Assembly: GCA_033961575.1 (NCBI GenBank)
Contig: CM066736.1
Coordinates: 87,155,352 to 87,219,351, forward strand
Length of the DNA stretch: 64,000 bases
Reading direction: 5' to 3'
From: Aselliscus stoliczkanus
Taxonomy: Eukaryota > Chordata > Mammalia > Chiroptera > Hipposideridae
Part shown: positions 1-12,487 of the stretch, in pieces
Layout of the letters: every line of letters starts with the position of its first letter
How positions within the stretch are numbered: the first letter of the stretch is position 1
Position numbers and translations under genes: made by a program
Notes under the pieces: generated by a model
What the model saw: the letters and a program-made list of their open reading frames with translations, nothing else
Database searches by the model: none
Told to the model about the DNA's origin: nothing

Positions 1-164
1 CGGAAACCTTGTTACTAAGAGCGCATGCTCTCACCATTGAGCCATCCTGCCACCTACTGGCAGCTCAGCTCGGGCGCAGCTCACTGGCCCATGTGGGAAT
101 CGAATCGGAGACCCTGTGACTCAGAGCTCGCACTCTTAACCAACTGAGCCACTCAGCCTGCCCG
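1..164 (-). mobile_element. Family D tRNA-like SINE (partial at window edge)
   Basis: On the minus strand the head GAGTGGCTCAGTTGGTTAAG and a GATTCGATTCC B box are seen, followed by a second half with GGCAGGATGGCTCAATGG. It resembles the elements at 17738 and 53709. Confidence 0.7.
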
Positions 165-264
165 TCCGTGGACTTCTTCAGCCCACAGCACCTGCACCAC
201 ACACAACTTCCCCACTGCCCAACTTCTCCAACACTCCATCCTCCCATCCCCACTGTTTTTCTTT

Positions 265-500
265 CCTAGCTTTATTGAGATACAATTGACATATAAAAAA
301 TGGTACATAATTAAAATACACAATTTGGTAAGTTTGGATAGATACACTCGTGTTAACATCATGATCAAGGATTACCTTGATCACATCCATCGCCTCCCAA
401 AATTTCCTTGCATCAATTTTGTGTATGCGTGCGTGTTTGTGTGTGGGGGACTTGTGTGGTAAGAACACTTAAGATTTAACCTCTTAAAATTTTAAGTACA
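265..500 (-). mobile_element. L1 3' end relic
   Basis: Contains the TCTCAATAAAGCTAGG end and the conserved TTGACATATA region of mammalian L1M 3' UTRs in antisense. Confidence 0.65.
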
Positions 501-503
501 CAA

Positions 504-620
504 GGGCTGGCCGAATGATGCGGTAGTTAAGTGCTGGCCAGCAGTCCCAGTTTGGGTCCCACATATGAGGAGGGCCAGTAACACTGACCCCCGCCAAAAA
601 AAAAAAAAAAAAAAAAAAAC
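504..620 (+). mobile_element. Family A SINE, degraded
   Basis: Diverged copy inserted in an L1 end; flanks repeat TTTAAGTACACA. It ends in a run of more than 20 A. Confidence 0.8.
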
Positions 621-954
621 TTTAAGTACACAGTATCTTATTGTTAAGGATGGGCGCCATGTATAGCAGGTCTCTGGAACTCCCAATATTTTTATTTTTG
701 TTGCAGAGTGCGTCTGGTGAGATACCTCCCTGTGAACAGCTTCCCCTGCACCCTAGAGGGCAGATTTATGGCAAGTTCTACCAACATGGCATCAAAGTGA
801 CTTCTCTGCCTTTGTTCAGTAAGCCACAGTCATGAGTTCTCCAACAAGGTCTAGGTCAGAAACTCAACCCATTTGTGTTCTATCTCACCTGAGGGGATAG
901 TGGCTGCTTCTTACATCTACCATCTCTATATTCTTTTTTTTCTTTCTTTTTGAA

Positions 955-1075
955 TTTTTTCCAGCTTTACTGAGGTATAATTGATAAAAATTATAATATA
1001 TTTGAGTGTATAATGTGATTTTGACAGATGTGTAAATTGTGAAATGATTCCCACAGTCAAGTTAATTAACCCTAT
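955..1075 (-). mobile_element. L1 3' end relic
   Basis: Antisense L1 3' UTR similarity (AGCTTTACTGAGGTATAATTG and the following 90 bp). Confidence 0.55.
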
Positions 1076-1559
1076 ATTCTTTAGAGTTCTCTTTACTTCT
1101 TACTAGCCAATTCTTCATTACTCCAATTTCATGTTATAGTTAATAAATCTTTATATTAAACTTTCCCTGTGGTTTCTCTCTCCTGTTTGTCCTAGACTGA
1201 TACATTATTAGACAATGTTTCCTTAAGGCTCTCAATTAATTCTTTAATTTCTTCTAGAATGTCAGCTAAGCCATCATCACCCTTTGTCTGGTTGCTTAGT
1301 CACTTAAATGATGTATTTCACTTTTTCATCAACAGTCAAGAAACCCTTTAAATCCTTAAAAATCATTCATAAATCTTTCTATAGGTATCACTAACATGCT
1401 TGATTATTTCAGACTTTATTGTTCTCACATTACAAAGGCATTAGGAACAACTGAGGAAACAGATTCTTGGCTCCCTTTCCATGGTTTCTCAGGCATATGC
1501 TGATTGAGTGGAATGGTTTTCGTACATTGTTTATTGATATATTCTCTCTCTTTCTCTCT

Positions 1560-1700
1560 GCAAAGCACTATAGCTGAATGGTCACAATTCTGGTCTATTA
1601 ATTGTGTGACCTTACATAAGTTACTCAACTATCTGAGCTAGTTTCCTCAATGGCAAAAACAAATGATAATATTTACACTACAGAGTTAATAATGTAGATA
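1560..1700 (+). repeat. MIR relic
   Basis: Matches the MIR middle section (TGTGTGACCTTACATAAGTT then TTTCCTCAATGG). Confidence 0.6.
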
Positions 1701-2414
1701 AATTAAAATAAAAAACAAATAACTATTTATTTATGAAGTTTATTTTACACTTAATAAAACCTGGCAGATAGGAGGGACACAAATAGCACCTGCTATAACA
1801 ATAAAATTATGGCCACATGAGTTTGGGTTCTAAAGGAAAAAGAGTTTACTCTTGGCTTAAAGCTGCTGAAGTAAGAAGAAATAAGATATTTTTGGCCAAA
1901 GTTGGTCAAACACTTGAGAAGACACGTATTAAGTACATGGGAGAGCATGTATTAAAGCAGGGTGGTAAGAAGAATCCTGCTTACAGTATAAGATAGAGGT
2001 TCCCAAACACCAGTCATGGACTGGCTATATCAGATTCCTTTATAGAGCTTTGTCAAAATATAAATGCCCAGATCTCATTGGTAGAAGCACTAATTCAGTA
2101 AGTATGGGGTAGGGCCAAATCATCTGTATTTTAATCACTTCTTAGGAGATTTTGATGAGGGACCAGGTTTGGGTTTCAGAGCTACTGTATATATTCATCT
2201 TTTACTTTGAGGCCCAGGGTATAATTACTTATTTTTTAATACCCTGTTTCTGTCTTACTATAAAGTTGGACAAAGAATGTGGGCAAGATATCTTAAGAAC
2301 ATCGCACAGGGCCTCTTGTATACAACTACTTTTCCAAGCATGGGTTCCCAATAGATATCCAGATGCTGTTCAACAATGTCAACAACAAAAAAAACTTTTC
2401 AAAAGACAACACAA

Positions 2415-2521
2415 GGGCCGGCCGAGTGGCACAGTGGTTGGGCGCTGGCTTAGGAAGCCAGTGGCCCCGGTTCGGGTCCCACATGTGAGGGCCAGTGACA
2501 CTGCCCTCAAAAAAAAAAAAA
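2415..2521 (+). mobile_element. Family A SINE
   Basis: Head GGGCCGGCCGAGTGGCACAG, B box GGTTCGGGTCC, CACTGCCCTC end and A tail. The flanking duplication is AAAGACAACACAA / AAAGACAATACAA. Confidence 0.92.
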
Positions 2522-2614
2522 AAAAAGACAATACAAAGTGAACTGTGCCTTGCATAATTTTCAAGTGCTTTATGTATGACTATCACATTGAATATATCAA
2601 GAAAGATAGATGTT

Positions 2615-2730
2615 GGGCCGGCCGAGTGGCGTGGTGGTTAAGCGCTGGCTTAGGAAGCCAGCGGCCCCGGTTCGGATCCCACGTATGAGGGCCAGTGACA
2701 CTGCCCTCAAAAAAAAAAAAAAAAAAAAAA
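2615..2730 (+). mobile_element. Family A SINE
   Basis: Complete copy with a perfect GATAGATGTT duplication (2605-2614, 2731-2740). It lies about 95 bp from the previous copy, in the same orientation. Confidence 0.93.
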
Positions 2731-2903
2731 GATAGATGTTTCTTTCAAGATTAAATAGTAAGGAGACACCAGATATAGAAGTAAAAAATAACAGAGAATG
2801 TACTGTACTAATTATTGCCTAACAATCTCACCAGGAGAGTGACAAAGGATACTACTACAGTAATGGAAGCCAGGTGATATATAAACAATATTAGATTACT
2901 TAC

Positions 2904-2955
2904 TTTGCCATTGTTTCTGCAGACAGGTCTTCAGAATTCTTGACTTTCGTTTCAC
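2904..2955 (-). CDS. PPME1: PPME1 coding exon 5
   Basis: GT completes the glycine codon; 16 codons read ETKVKNSEDLSAETMA, then AA of a lysine codon before GTAAGT (phase 2). Human PPME1 has NPEDL here. It is the last PPME1 exon I can find: nothing in 1-2900 encodes the following DVGNVVEAMYG stretch or the GHSMGG nucleophile elbow, so the gene continues beyond the left edge. Confidence 0.95.
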
Positions 2956-3397
2956 CTAAAAAGAAAATATTTTAAAAATAAAATTCCCAATGATAGAGTA
3001 TTCTCTTTCAAAAATCTCACCTTTGGACAATGAAACGGAGACTTTATAATTGCATATGGTGGGCTTAGCAAGGATTTTCTATGTTATGGACACATCTTTA
3101 CAATTGAATACACTAAGGACAATAATTACAGTAGCCTAATAAAGATTTACAAATATACCACTAGCATCAGAATTTAGTTACATTAAATGATATTTTCTTA
3201 GCTGAAGTTTTATATATATATATGGTATATTTTTATAAAATATTTATAGAAACTATAAGCTGGGACTTCCCTCACAGATGTCCAAATGGAACAAGCTACA
3301 TTATTTTACAGCCACAGTAAAATTTGTAATACCTAATACTATGCAAAGGCTTGACAAATGTATCGTTCAGTCAGAACTAATGAAGAACTTCACTCAC
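2956..3397 (-). other. PPME1: PPME1 intron 4
   Basis: A 442 bp GT-AG intron, AT-rich. I see no repeat element or structured feature in it beyond a short TA run near 3213-3224. Confidence 0.9.
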
Positions 3398-3455
3398 CAT
3401 GACCTCGCAGATCCAAAGCCACAATCCTACACTGAACCCTACTAATGATCGCAGC
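3398..3455 (-). CDS. PPME1: PPME1 coding exon 4
   Basis: Nineteen codons, AAIISRVQCRIVALDLRGH, plus the first base of a glycine codon. They continue directly from FT of exon 3, so no exon is missing across the 11 kb intron 3. The segment is a strand-loop of the hydrolase fold ending in LDLRGHG (human LDLRSHG). Acceptor CTAG and donor GTGAGT are canonical. Confidence 0.96.
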
Positions 3456-4161
3456 CTAGAAGGAAAAGGAAAAGTAGTAAGATACATCTGGGTTAGCAAA
3501 TATTTCCCCATTACCAATAATAACTTTGTTGAATTAACTACTATCAGAATTCAAGGATCACAAGACAATCAAAAGACTTTCCATTTATAAGCAAAAATTT
3601 AAAAATGATGATTCTCTGCTTTTTTGGCACAGATTCTGGTTCTATCCCAACTTCAAAATATGGCTTTCTCTACCTAAATCCCTCTTTAAACTTTAACTCT
3701 TCCTAGCTTTTCATGAAACACAGAGTCAGAACCTCTAAGCATTGACCTTCTGTGTTTGATTAACGATGATTTTCATCCATGTTCCTTGGTTATCTTTTCA
3801 ATACTCTGGAAGGGAAATTGCTTAGGTAAGCAACCTTGAGTTAGTACGTTGGCTCGGTATATCACACAAATGTAACAACATTCATATCATAAAATAACCG
3901 TGAAAGCAGTACAAATCATGAAATCTACCAAAGATTCCCTTAAGATAGATGCAGGAGTACACAAAAGCTTGTATCTCAGTTAAGTAAAAATATACTGAAA
4001 AACAAATAATGTCATGGCGAGGTATAATTTTAGAGGTTTAAACATACCTGAAATAATTGGGGATCTTCTTCCTCAAATGAACTAGATTCTTTTGACAATA
4101 ATACATCACAAACAGTGTTCGTAAATGTCATCAACATTTAACTTTTAAGACTAAAACAGGA

Positions 4162-4271
4162 GGGCCAGCCGAGTGGCTTGGTGGTTAAGCGCTGGCTTGG
4201 GAAGCCAGCAGCCCCGGTTCGGGTCCCACATATGAGGGCCAGTGACACTGCCCTCAAAAAAAAAAAAAAAG
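4162..4271 (+). mobile_element. Family A SINE
   Basis: Complete copy flanked by TAAAACAGGAG. Confidence 0.93.
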
Positions 4272-5640
4272 AATAAAACAGGAGTCCTGTCTAGCCTAAC
4301 CCTCACATTTTATGAATGAAGAAACTAAGGTCAAGAAAAAGAAAAGTATTTGTTCAGGGCCATATAACAAATCAGTAGTAAACACAGAATCAAGGTAAGG
4401 TACCAATGTTATAGTCAATGTGTGACACAAATCAGGTTTCTTAAATCACATTTTCCCCTCTATTTTTAAGTAATTAAATATATCATCTTGAATATATTAC
4501 TATAAAAATGTTGAAAATATAGTAAGTAAAAAAAAGAAGAGGAAAAAACCCTTTGATTTGCTATCCAAATATAGTCCTTTGTCATCTGTTTGGATACTTC
4601 CTATGACCGCCACCCTCCTCCCCCAGCTTTATTGAGATACTGTTGACATATATGTAATTTAAGGTGTACAATGTGATGATTCAATTACGTGTATACTGCA
4701 AAATGATTACAATAAGGTTGGTTAACACCTCCATCCCTCACATAATTATCATGTGTGTGGTGAAAACATTTAAAATCTATTCTTTCAACTGTCAAGTATA
4801 TAAAACAGTATAATTCATTATAATTGCCATGCTATACATTAGATCCCCAGAACTTACTCATCTTATAGATGGGAGTTTGCAACCTTTGACCAACATTTTC
4901 CCATTTCTTCCACCTCCCCGCCGTTCACCACTACCATTCTAATCTCTATTTCTATGAATTCAGGTTTTTTGGATTCTGCATATAAATGAGAACATAGTAT
5001 TTGTCTTTCTCTTGACTTATTTCACCTAGCATAATATGCTCAAGGTCCTCATGTTGTTGCAAAAGGCAGGATTCCCTTCATTTTTATGACTGAATAACAT
5101 CCATGTGCGTGCATGCATGTGTGCATGTGAGTAGCACATTTTCTTTATCCATTTTTCCACTGATGGATGCTCAGGTCATTTCCATGTCTTGGCTATTGTG
5201 AATAACAGTGTTATGAACATGAGGGTACAGATATCACTTCAAGATAGTGAAAGTGGGACTGACGAATCATATGGTAGTTCTATTTTAATTTTTTGAGGAA
5301 CCTCCATACTGTTTTCCACAGTGACTGTACCAATTTACATCCCGCCAACGGTGTACAAGGGTTCCCTTTTATTTCTACAGCCTCGCCAACATTTGTCTCT
5401 TGTTTTTTTGATAATAGCCATTCTCACAGTAGTGAGGTGGTCTTTCATGTGGTTTTGATTTGCATTTCCTGATGATTAGTAATGTCAAGGATCTTTTCTT
5501 GCAACTGTTGGCCATTTGCATGTCTTCTTTGGAAAAATGTCTATTCAAATCTTTTGCTCTTTTTTTTTTGTTATTGAGTTGTATGAGTTCCTCGTATGTT
5601 TTGAATATTAACTCTTTATCAGATAGATGGTTTACAAATA

Positions 5641-5720
5641 CTGGGTTGTCGGAAAAGTCATGACGTATTTTTTCTATGTTTTTCGTTGCAAAAATTCGTC
5701 ATGGCTTTTCCAACAACCCA
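5641..5720. mobile_element. Mariner MITE, 80 bp palindrome
   Basis: Inverted ends of about 37 bp (TGGGTTGTYGGAAAAGYCAT and on) separated by almost no loop, flanked by TA. The plan is that of MADE1 (derived from Hsmar1), but the ends differ. It matches the right end of the transposase relic at 59501-59736. Confidence 0.88.
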
Positions 5721-6395
5721 TATTTTCTACCCTTCTGTAGCTTGAATTTTCATTTTGCCTGTTTTGTTTTGCTTTAAAGCTGTGCAGAAGCGTTTTAGTT
5801 TGATGTAGTCCCACTTATTTTTGTTTTTGTTGCTTACGCTTTTGGTGTAATGTCCAAAAAATCATTGCCAAAACAATGTCAAGGGGCTTTTTCCCTGTTT
5901 TCTTCCAGTAGTTTTAGAGATTCAGGTCTTTAGTACATTTCAAGTTAATCTCGGTGAATGGTGTAAGATAAGGGTCCAATTTCATTTTTCTGAATGTGGT
6001 TATCCACTTTTCCCAACATCATTTATTGAAGAGACTGTCCTTTCCCTATTGAGTCTTCTTGGCTCCCTTGTCAAATATTAGTTGATTGTATATGCGTAGG
6101 ATTAGTCCCGACGTCTTGATTCTGTTCACTTGGCCTGTGTGCCTATTTTTATGCCAGTACCATATTGTTTTGATTACTATAGCTCTTTAATAAAATTTGA
6201 AATTAGGAATTGTAATGCTGTTAGTTTTGTTCTTCTTTCTCAGAATTACTCTGGGTATTTGGGGTCTTTTGTTGTTCCACACAAATTTTAGGATTATTCT
6301 TTTTTCTATTTCTTGTGAACAATGTATTTAGAATTTTGATAAGGATTGCACTGAAACTGTAGATGGCTTTGGACAGTATGGACGTTTTAACTTTT

Positions 6396-6576
6396 TTTTT
6401 TCTTTAATTGGGGAACAGCCATGGTCATTGGTTACATATTGCTTTATGCTACAATGGCATAGTTGACTCTTTTAGAGAGGGGGCAGCTCACAGTGGCCCA
6501 TGTGGAGACTGAACTGACAACCTTGGTGTTATCAACACCATGCTCTAACCAACTGAGCTAAACAGTCATCCCCCCT
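6396..6576 (-). mobile_element. Family C tRNA-like SINE
   Basis: On the minus strand: TTTAGCTCAGTTGGTTAGAG, then TGATAACACC in the anticodon arm, as in tRNA-Ile-derived SINEs, then CACATGGGCCACTGTGAGCT. It is a single diverged copy inside the L1. Confidence 0.75.
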
Positions 6577-7559
6577 TAACAATATTAATTCATCTAATCC
6601 ATGAACATGGGATATCTTTCCATTTATTTGTGTCTTCTTCAGTTTCTTTCATCAATGTCTTGTAATTTTCAGTGTACAGATCTTTTACCTCCTTGGTTAA
6701 ATTTATTTCTAAATATTTTATTTTTCTGATGCTATTATAAACAGGATCATTTTCTTTATTTTTCAGTAGTTCATTGCTAGTATATTAAATCATATTTTAA
6801 AAATCACCTAGAAAAATCAAGTCTGTTTCTATTTCTATTACTCTTAACAAATGAATACCTTTAAAAAGAACAATGGGCTAAAATTCTACTATACATTACT
6901 ATTTGTTCCTGAAAGCTAATTTACAGGAATTATTTAATACATTATGGTGGTAGTAAAGTCTTCAATGCCAAAAAACAAATCTCTATTTTGGAAATAAAAC
7001 TAAGTGACATAGTGTCAAATCTGCTTGATTGCTGTACATAAAAAAAAAAAAAAAAGGGTAAAACAAATCCACAAAATAGCAACAAAATACTAATTTGAAG
7101 GCAGTAAAGTCAATTCCAGTTTTAACTTGGAAGCAATAGTTTACTATTTAATGTGCCTTTCAGAAAACACTGACAACATTAAAAACAGATTTTTTGTTCA
7201 TTTATTTAACAAGTCTTTCCATACTACATCTGCTAAAAATCTGGCACCAATTGAGTAATGGAGTTATAATGTGAAAAAGACAAGCAATGTTCCTGCTTTC
7301 ATGATGTTTACATTCTGTGTGGCAGAGGTAAACTGAAAACAATAAATGAGCAAAGTAAATTCAGAGAGTAGCATGGTTTAGAGATAATAAAAACAAGTGT
7401 CAGAACATGTCTAAGCTTGCCGCTCCAGGTCTTGCCTTAAACAGTATGACTCTGCCACTTCTAGAGTGGGTTGAGTGAAAAGCAGCTATTTAAGAACTAG
7501 ACTTTTCCTCTCTGTCAACAGAATTTGTAGTGTTAAACAATAACAGCAACAATAGAAGT

Positions 7560-7745
7560 AGCACTTAATATTTATTAAGTCTTACTATGTGTCGAGCACC
7601 AATCTAAGTGCTTCAAATGAGTTATCTAATCTTCTCACAACTCTTATTCAGACATAATTTTCATCACGTTATAGGTGAGGCCATTTCATTGTGAACTTAA
7701 GTAACTGGCCCAGGGCCAAAGAGCTAATAAATGCGAAGCCTAGAT
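7560..7745 (-). repeat. MIR relic
   Basis: Antisense MIR: TTTATTAAGTCTTACTATGT, TCTAAGTGCTTC and the AACTGGCCCAGGGCCA core region. Confidence 0.75.
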
Positions 7746-8489
7746 TAAAATACAAGCCGCCTGGCACAACAGAATTGCATAAGAAGCTTTAGGAAATACT
7801 ACTGCCCAGGCACTAATCCGCCAGAAATTCTGATTTAAGTGATCTGGGGAGGGGCCAGGGTATCTATACATTTTAGAGTTCCCCAGGTGATTCTAACGTA
7901 CAGCTGAAGTTCAGCCTAGCCCTGGACTAGAGCATAAGAGACAAGAATGGAAGTAAAATCTGGGTGGCAATAAGATTTTTGTGTATCACTTTGTTATCTC
8001 ACCATAATACCTATCTGAGAAGTAGGCTAGGAAAATACTAGCCCAGTTTTTGTAGCTGACCAAACAGGTTCTGAGAGATATATTAAGTATTGGTGTAGGT
8101 GTAGAGAAACAGGTGTCCTCACAGACACATGATACCCTCAAATTTTGTAATTTTAGCTAATTTGATAAGTGAAAAGTGGTAATTTTTTATTTTACTTTAT
8201 ATTTTCCTCATTAACAGTAAGACAGACCCATTTTTGTAAGTTTATGTATCCTCCTGTTACTTTTATACCTTTATAGATATTGTAATCTCATCTAAACCAA
8301 TGCTTCAGTCAAGCACTTTATCAAGAACCACACATCTTTTGTTTATTCTCACAATCCCTCTATTAACTAGGTGGTATTAAACCCATTTGATGAATTAAGT
8401 AATAAAAGCTTGATAGATTAAGCTGCTTTAAGACTGAAACCCCAGTCTGTTTGAGATGAAAGCTTCTTAAAATTTTTGCTCTCATTTGT

Positions 8490-8650
8490 ATACATGTGCC
8501 ATCTCCATGTTTCCTATCTTCCTCATTAGACTTAAAACATCACATGAATAAGAGAATAACATATATGTTTAATTCTCTACTGTATCCATAGCACCATCTC
8601 TGGTACAAAGTAGGGATTAACAAGTATTTGCTGATTGACTGATCTTGTTA
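8490..8650 (+). repeat. L2 3' end relic
   Basis: Weak match to the L2 3' end (CTCATTAGACT, then GTACAAAGTAGG and AAGTATTTGCTGATTGACTGA). Confidence 0.5.
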
Positions 8651-9234
8651 AAGAGTGAACTCTTATTTTCCTATCTTTAGTAACCCAACACAAAACCTGA
8701 AATATAGAATATACTCAGTAAATATTTGCTAATATGATCTGAATTAAGTGGACGAAGCAACAGGAATGAGCAGACACTTCAGATTCAATTCTTGGCTTTA
8801 ATCAATTCACACTTGTTTGGTCCCAGGTCCCTTAGAGGTACCAAAGCTGAAAACAACTGGAGGTTGGCAAAAATCTAGCCTGCTGAGGCTGCCTGTGCTA
8901 ATAAGCTCCCACTGCTTCTCTCCTCTCTCAGCCAAACCTCAATTTCTGCTTAGTTCTGGATTCCCCCACAGCAATTAGGCCAGTGTGTTCTACCCAGTAC
9001 TGATGGAGAGGTCTATAGAAGCCCCAAGTATTGTATTATCCACTATATATGATCAGCTTATTATAGCAACAACTACAGTAATAATTAATTTATGGAATAT
9101 AACTAAGGAATAAAGATTTCCAAAAAAATCAATTTTCTAGAAATCTAAAGCTTACCCTTTAAAACACCACAATTTCCTGTGCTACAACCCTTTGATAGTT
9201 TCACAAAAGTGATTTTATATATATGCATATAAAT

Positions 9235-9237
<3 letters not shown>

Positions 9238-9291
<54 letters not shown>
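9238..9291. repeat. (TA)n microsatellite
   Basis: About 27 uninterrupted TA units. Confidence 0.97.
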
Positions 9292-9294
<3 letters not shown>

Positions 9295-9714
9295 CCTGTT
9301 ATTAAAGCCAAAGTAGAAATGCCTTCTCTTGACAGTTACTAGGCCTTCTTCAGGTGAATCTCTGGGGTGCCTCCACAAAACCCATAAAACATTTAGATGC
9401 AAAGGTGCTCTACTCAGGTCCAGGGATTTTACAGATGGATAAGAAGAATCTTTGAAGGATATACTCTCAATTAAATCCTACAATATGAATATGCGCTGTG
9501 CAGGTACACTACCAAGATGATGCTCAACTTTCCTCTGTAGAGGGCCTGGGCTGCTTTGAAATAGTCTTAATCATTACAAGTTCTGCCTTACGTGTGTCAA
9601 AAATATGTCTCTATGGTTTCTGCCCTGAGTCTCTCTCTACTCTTAGGCTGTACAGAACTGGTCTTCAGAGAAACATGCACGCTAGAGGCAGACAGAGGTA
9701 GGTTTGAGTTTTGG

Positions 9715-9860
9715 TGCTGTGACTGGCTGTGCTATTTCTCTAAATGTTAATGTTCTCATCTGCCTAACCTCATAGAAATACAGAAAGGATTAAAAGGGAT
9801 CATGTAGGTAAGCACTTAGCACAGTACTTCGCACACAGTAAATGCTTAAAAGATATGGCT
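9715..9860 (+). repeat. MIR relic
   Basis: Matches the MIR 3' half (GTAAGCACTTAGCACAGTAC, CACACAGTAAATGCTTA). Confidence 0.7.
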
Positions 9861-10780
9861 GATTTTTAAAAACTTTATATCACAGTTGAAAGCAAGTACT
9901 GGTTTCCCAAGTCTTTCTTATTCTTAGGCCAAACATTTTCAGTTCCTGCAATGTTCCTTGAATGGTTTCAAGTACTCTAATCCTGGCTGCTCTTTTCTGA
10001 ACAAGTTCCAGTGTGCCAGTCACCCTTTAATTTGTGAGATCTAGAGCTAAACAGAATCTTTGAGTACAATCTTTGAACTGAATACCAACTTTTTCCTTTG
10101 AAAATAGTTTTCATTAAAGAAAAATAAATCATTAAGTTAGGGAAGTAATAAAAAACATACAACTGAAAGAAAATCTAGAAAGTAGAAAAACAGAAAAAAA
10201 GCTTTCTTCCATAGAGTCCAGGAGAATTGTTTTAGAAGGCTGTACAATATTCTCCCTTATAGGTACATCCAGTTTATTTAACCATTTATTTATTGTTGGA
10301 CATTGGGATTGTTAATTTTACACAAATTACTTTTTCTGTATTTGGTATTTTTCCTTAGAACAGATTCTTAGAAGCACAATTTTTGTGTCAATGGTGTATT
10401 TTGATGATTCACTCATAGTACTAAATTATGCCACCAGCAATGTTTGAAATTATTTATTCTCCTGTACCATTGCTAAAATGAGGATTCGTTTTTGAAAAAT
10501 ATTAATTTGATATGTAAAAAAATGATACCTCTTATGAATATATGATTACTAGTAAGGATGAACATTCTTATGTCTCTTTGTTCTCCATGAACTGTCTCCT
10601 CATGTCCTTTGGCCTTGAATCTCCTGGAGTTTGGGATTCTTCTAACCATGCTTTTTACAACTTCTTTATGTATCAGCCATATATAAATGACTGGCTGCCA
10701 TTTGATAAAGTCTTTGGGATAATTACATACTTTTCTGCTTTCTTAAACAGAATACAATGAACAAAATTTAACCTTTTCTT

Positions 10781-10810
10781 TTTCTTTTTAAAGTGTTGTT
10801 ATATAGTTTA

Positions 10811-10841
<31 letters not shown>

Positions 10842-10934
10842 AGGGCAGTGTCATTGGCCCTCACATGCGGGACCCGAACCAGGGCCACTGGCCTCCCAAG
10901 CCAGCACCCAACCACAGCGCCACTCGGCCAGCCC
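10781..10934 (-). mobile_element. Family A SINE with extra 3' sequence
   Basis: The SINE body lies at 10841-10934, but the perfect 17 bp duplication AAATTTAACCTTTTCTT lies at 10764-10780 and 10935-10951. The inserted unit therefore includes about 45 bp beyond the A tail: a (CA)n stretch, AATAAA and a second A-rich end. Confidence 0.85.
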
Positions 10935-11999
10935 AAATTTAACCTTTTCTTAATTGGTCAGGGTTGGCATTGGCTTATTCAGGGAATAACTTACCAAGCA
11001 TCAGTTCCATGCCAGGCCCCATGTGCTAGACATAAGAGTGAATAAGGCACAGTCCCTGATCTCAACAATCTCATGATCTAGCATCACAAATATCAATCAC
11101 AGTTGTTTATCTCTTCCTTTGGCTGTCAATATACTTGTCCTCCTGCTATGCTAGTGACTTTTTGCTTCTATTTTACTGCCTTCTATTTTACTAATTATAA
11201 TCTGGGTGAAGTTCTGCCTCTCATGATTATGAAGTGCTTAAGCTTATTCCTGCTGTTTGTCAGCGCTGCCTTCTGGATCCTCAGACACGTTCCAGTGTTT
11301 GACGAAATATGAGCTCTGGAGTCAAGCCAATTGCTAGAGCACTAACTTTTATGTAGTCATTTTTGTTTTCAAAGCATAGTCACATATAAGCTCATTCAGT
11401 GGCTGGTACATTTTTAGGAATTAAAAACAACAAAAAAGGGCAGATAAATTTAACAAGCCAAAGTCCAAGCTGTTAAGTTAATTGAGTGGTAGGGAATTCC
11501 CTTGGTTACACAAGTAAACCAGGTAAGCAATTGGGACATAGTAATCTATCGTAATCTATCTATAAAAGTTTCACAAAGTGTAGGGTGCTAACAGGTGTTT
11601 TAGAAAAAAGGAATTGAGTGGTCAAATACATTTAGAAGACACAGTTAAACAGATTTCTCTAGCAGAACATCATAAAGACTTTAATAATATACTGATATGT
11701 AGGGTGAATTTCCAAGAGAGAGATTAGAGAAGAATATTATAGGTAATATTTATCAAACTCGTTTAATTACAAAATCCCTATTTCTTTAATTACTCATGAA
11801 CTCTGTAATCTGTAGAATATATTTTGGTAAAAGAAGAACTAGATATATCCTCTACAATGATAGCGAGTATAATAATGTCAGCAGCTGCTTATCAATCACC
11901 TGCTGTTTCCATGGCACTTTCCATGTTATCTCACTGTTCCTCTCTATGAGATAGAAATATTTAATACCAATACAGGTCAACAAATCACTTATTATAATA

Positions 12000-12170
12000 A
12001 TATTTATAAAAGACTTTATAATTTACAAACAGTTATCATATCCATTATTTTACATAATTTTCAAAGAAACCTTGAGGTGTAAGGAGGCTGCACTTGGAGC
12101 ATAAAGGCTTACGTGGCTTCCTCTAGGATGCTGGTAAAATCAAGGACAGAAATCACATCTTCTGCCTCCT
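12000..12170 (-). repeat. MIR relic
   Basis: Antisense MIR-like pattern around AGACTTTATAATTTACAAAC and the CCTTGAGGTGTAAGG section. Confidence 0.5.
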
Positions 12171-12380
12171 ACTTCATTGCTCCTTCCCTTAGTGTCAAAA
12201 ACAATAGCTGTTTCATGGAAAGTCTGTTCTAGCCTCATCTTTAAAAACTCTGAATGCTCAAACAGGTAACATTATCGCTGATTTTGCACTAGAGTATTGG
12301 GAGCTGCTCAAAAGTTTAAAGAGTATAGTGAGACTACCTCTGGCCCACATATGTAATTCTCATCAACTTTTATAAAAAAA

Positions 12381-12487
12381 TTTTTTTTTTTTTTTAGGGC
12401 AGTGTCACTGGTCCTCATATGTGGGACCCGAACCGGGGCCGCTGGCTTCCCAAGCCAGCGCTTAACCACTGCGCCACTCAGCCGGTC
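12381..12487 (-). mobile_element. Family A SINE
   Basis: Complete antisense copy flanked by a TTTTATAA duplication. Confidence 0.92.

Larger units (their letters stand above)
4612..6785 (-). mobile_element. L1 3' half (ORF2 end and 3' UTR)
   Basis: Antisense L1M-type sequence: the ORF2 stretch complementary to GGGACTACATCAAACTAAAA near 5800-5820, then a 3' UTR ending AATAAAGCTGGGG at its left end. It is interrupted by a mariner MITE and a family C SINE. ORF2 is degraded. Confidence 0.85.

Noticed and set aside
9145..9402. An ORF encoding an Ile-Tyr repeat
   Set aside because: It is a translation of the (TA)n microsatellite.
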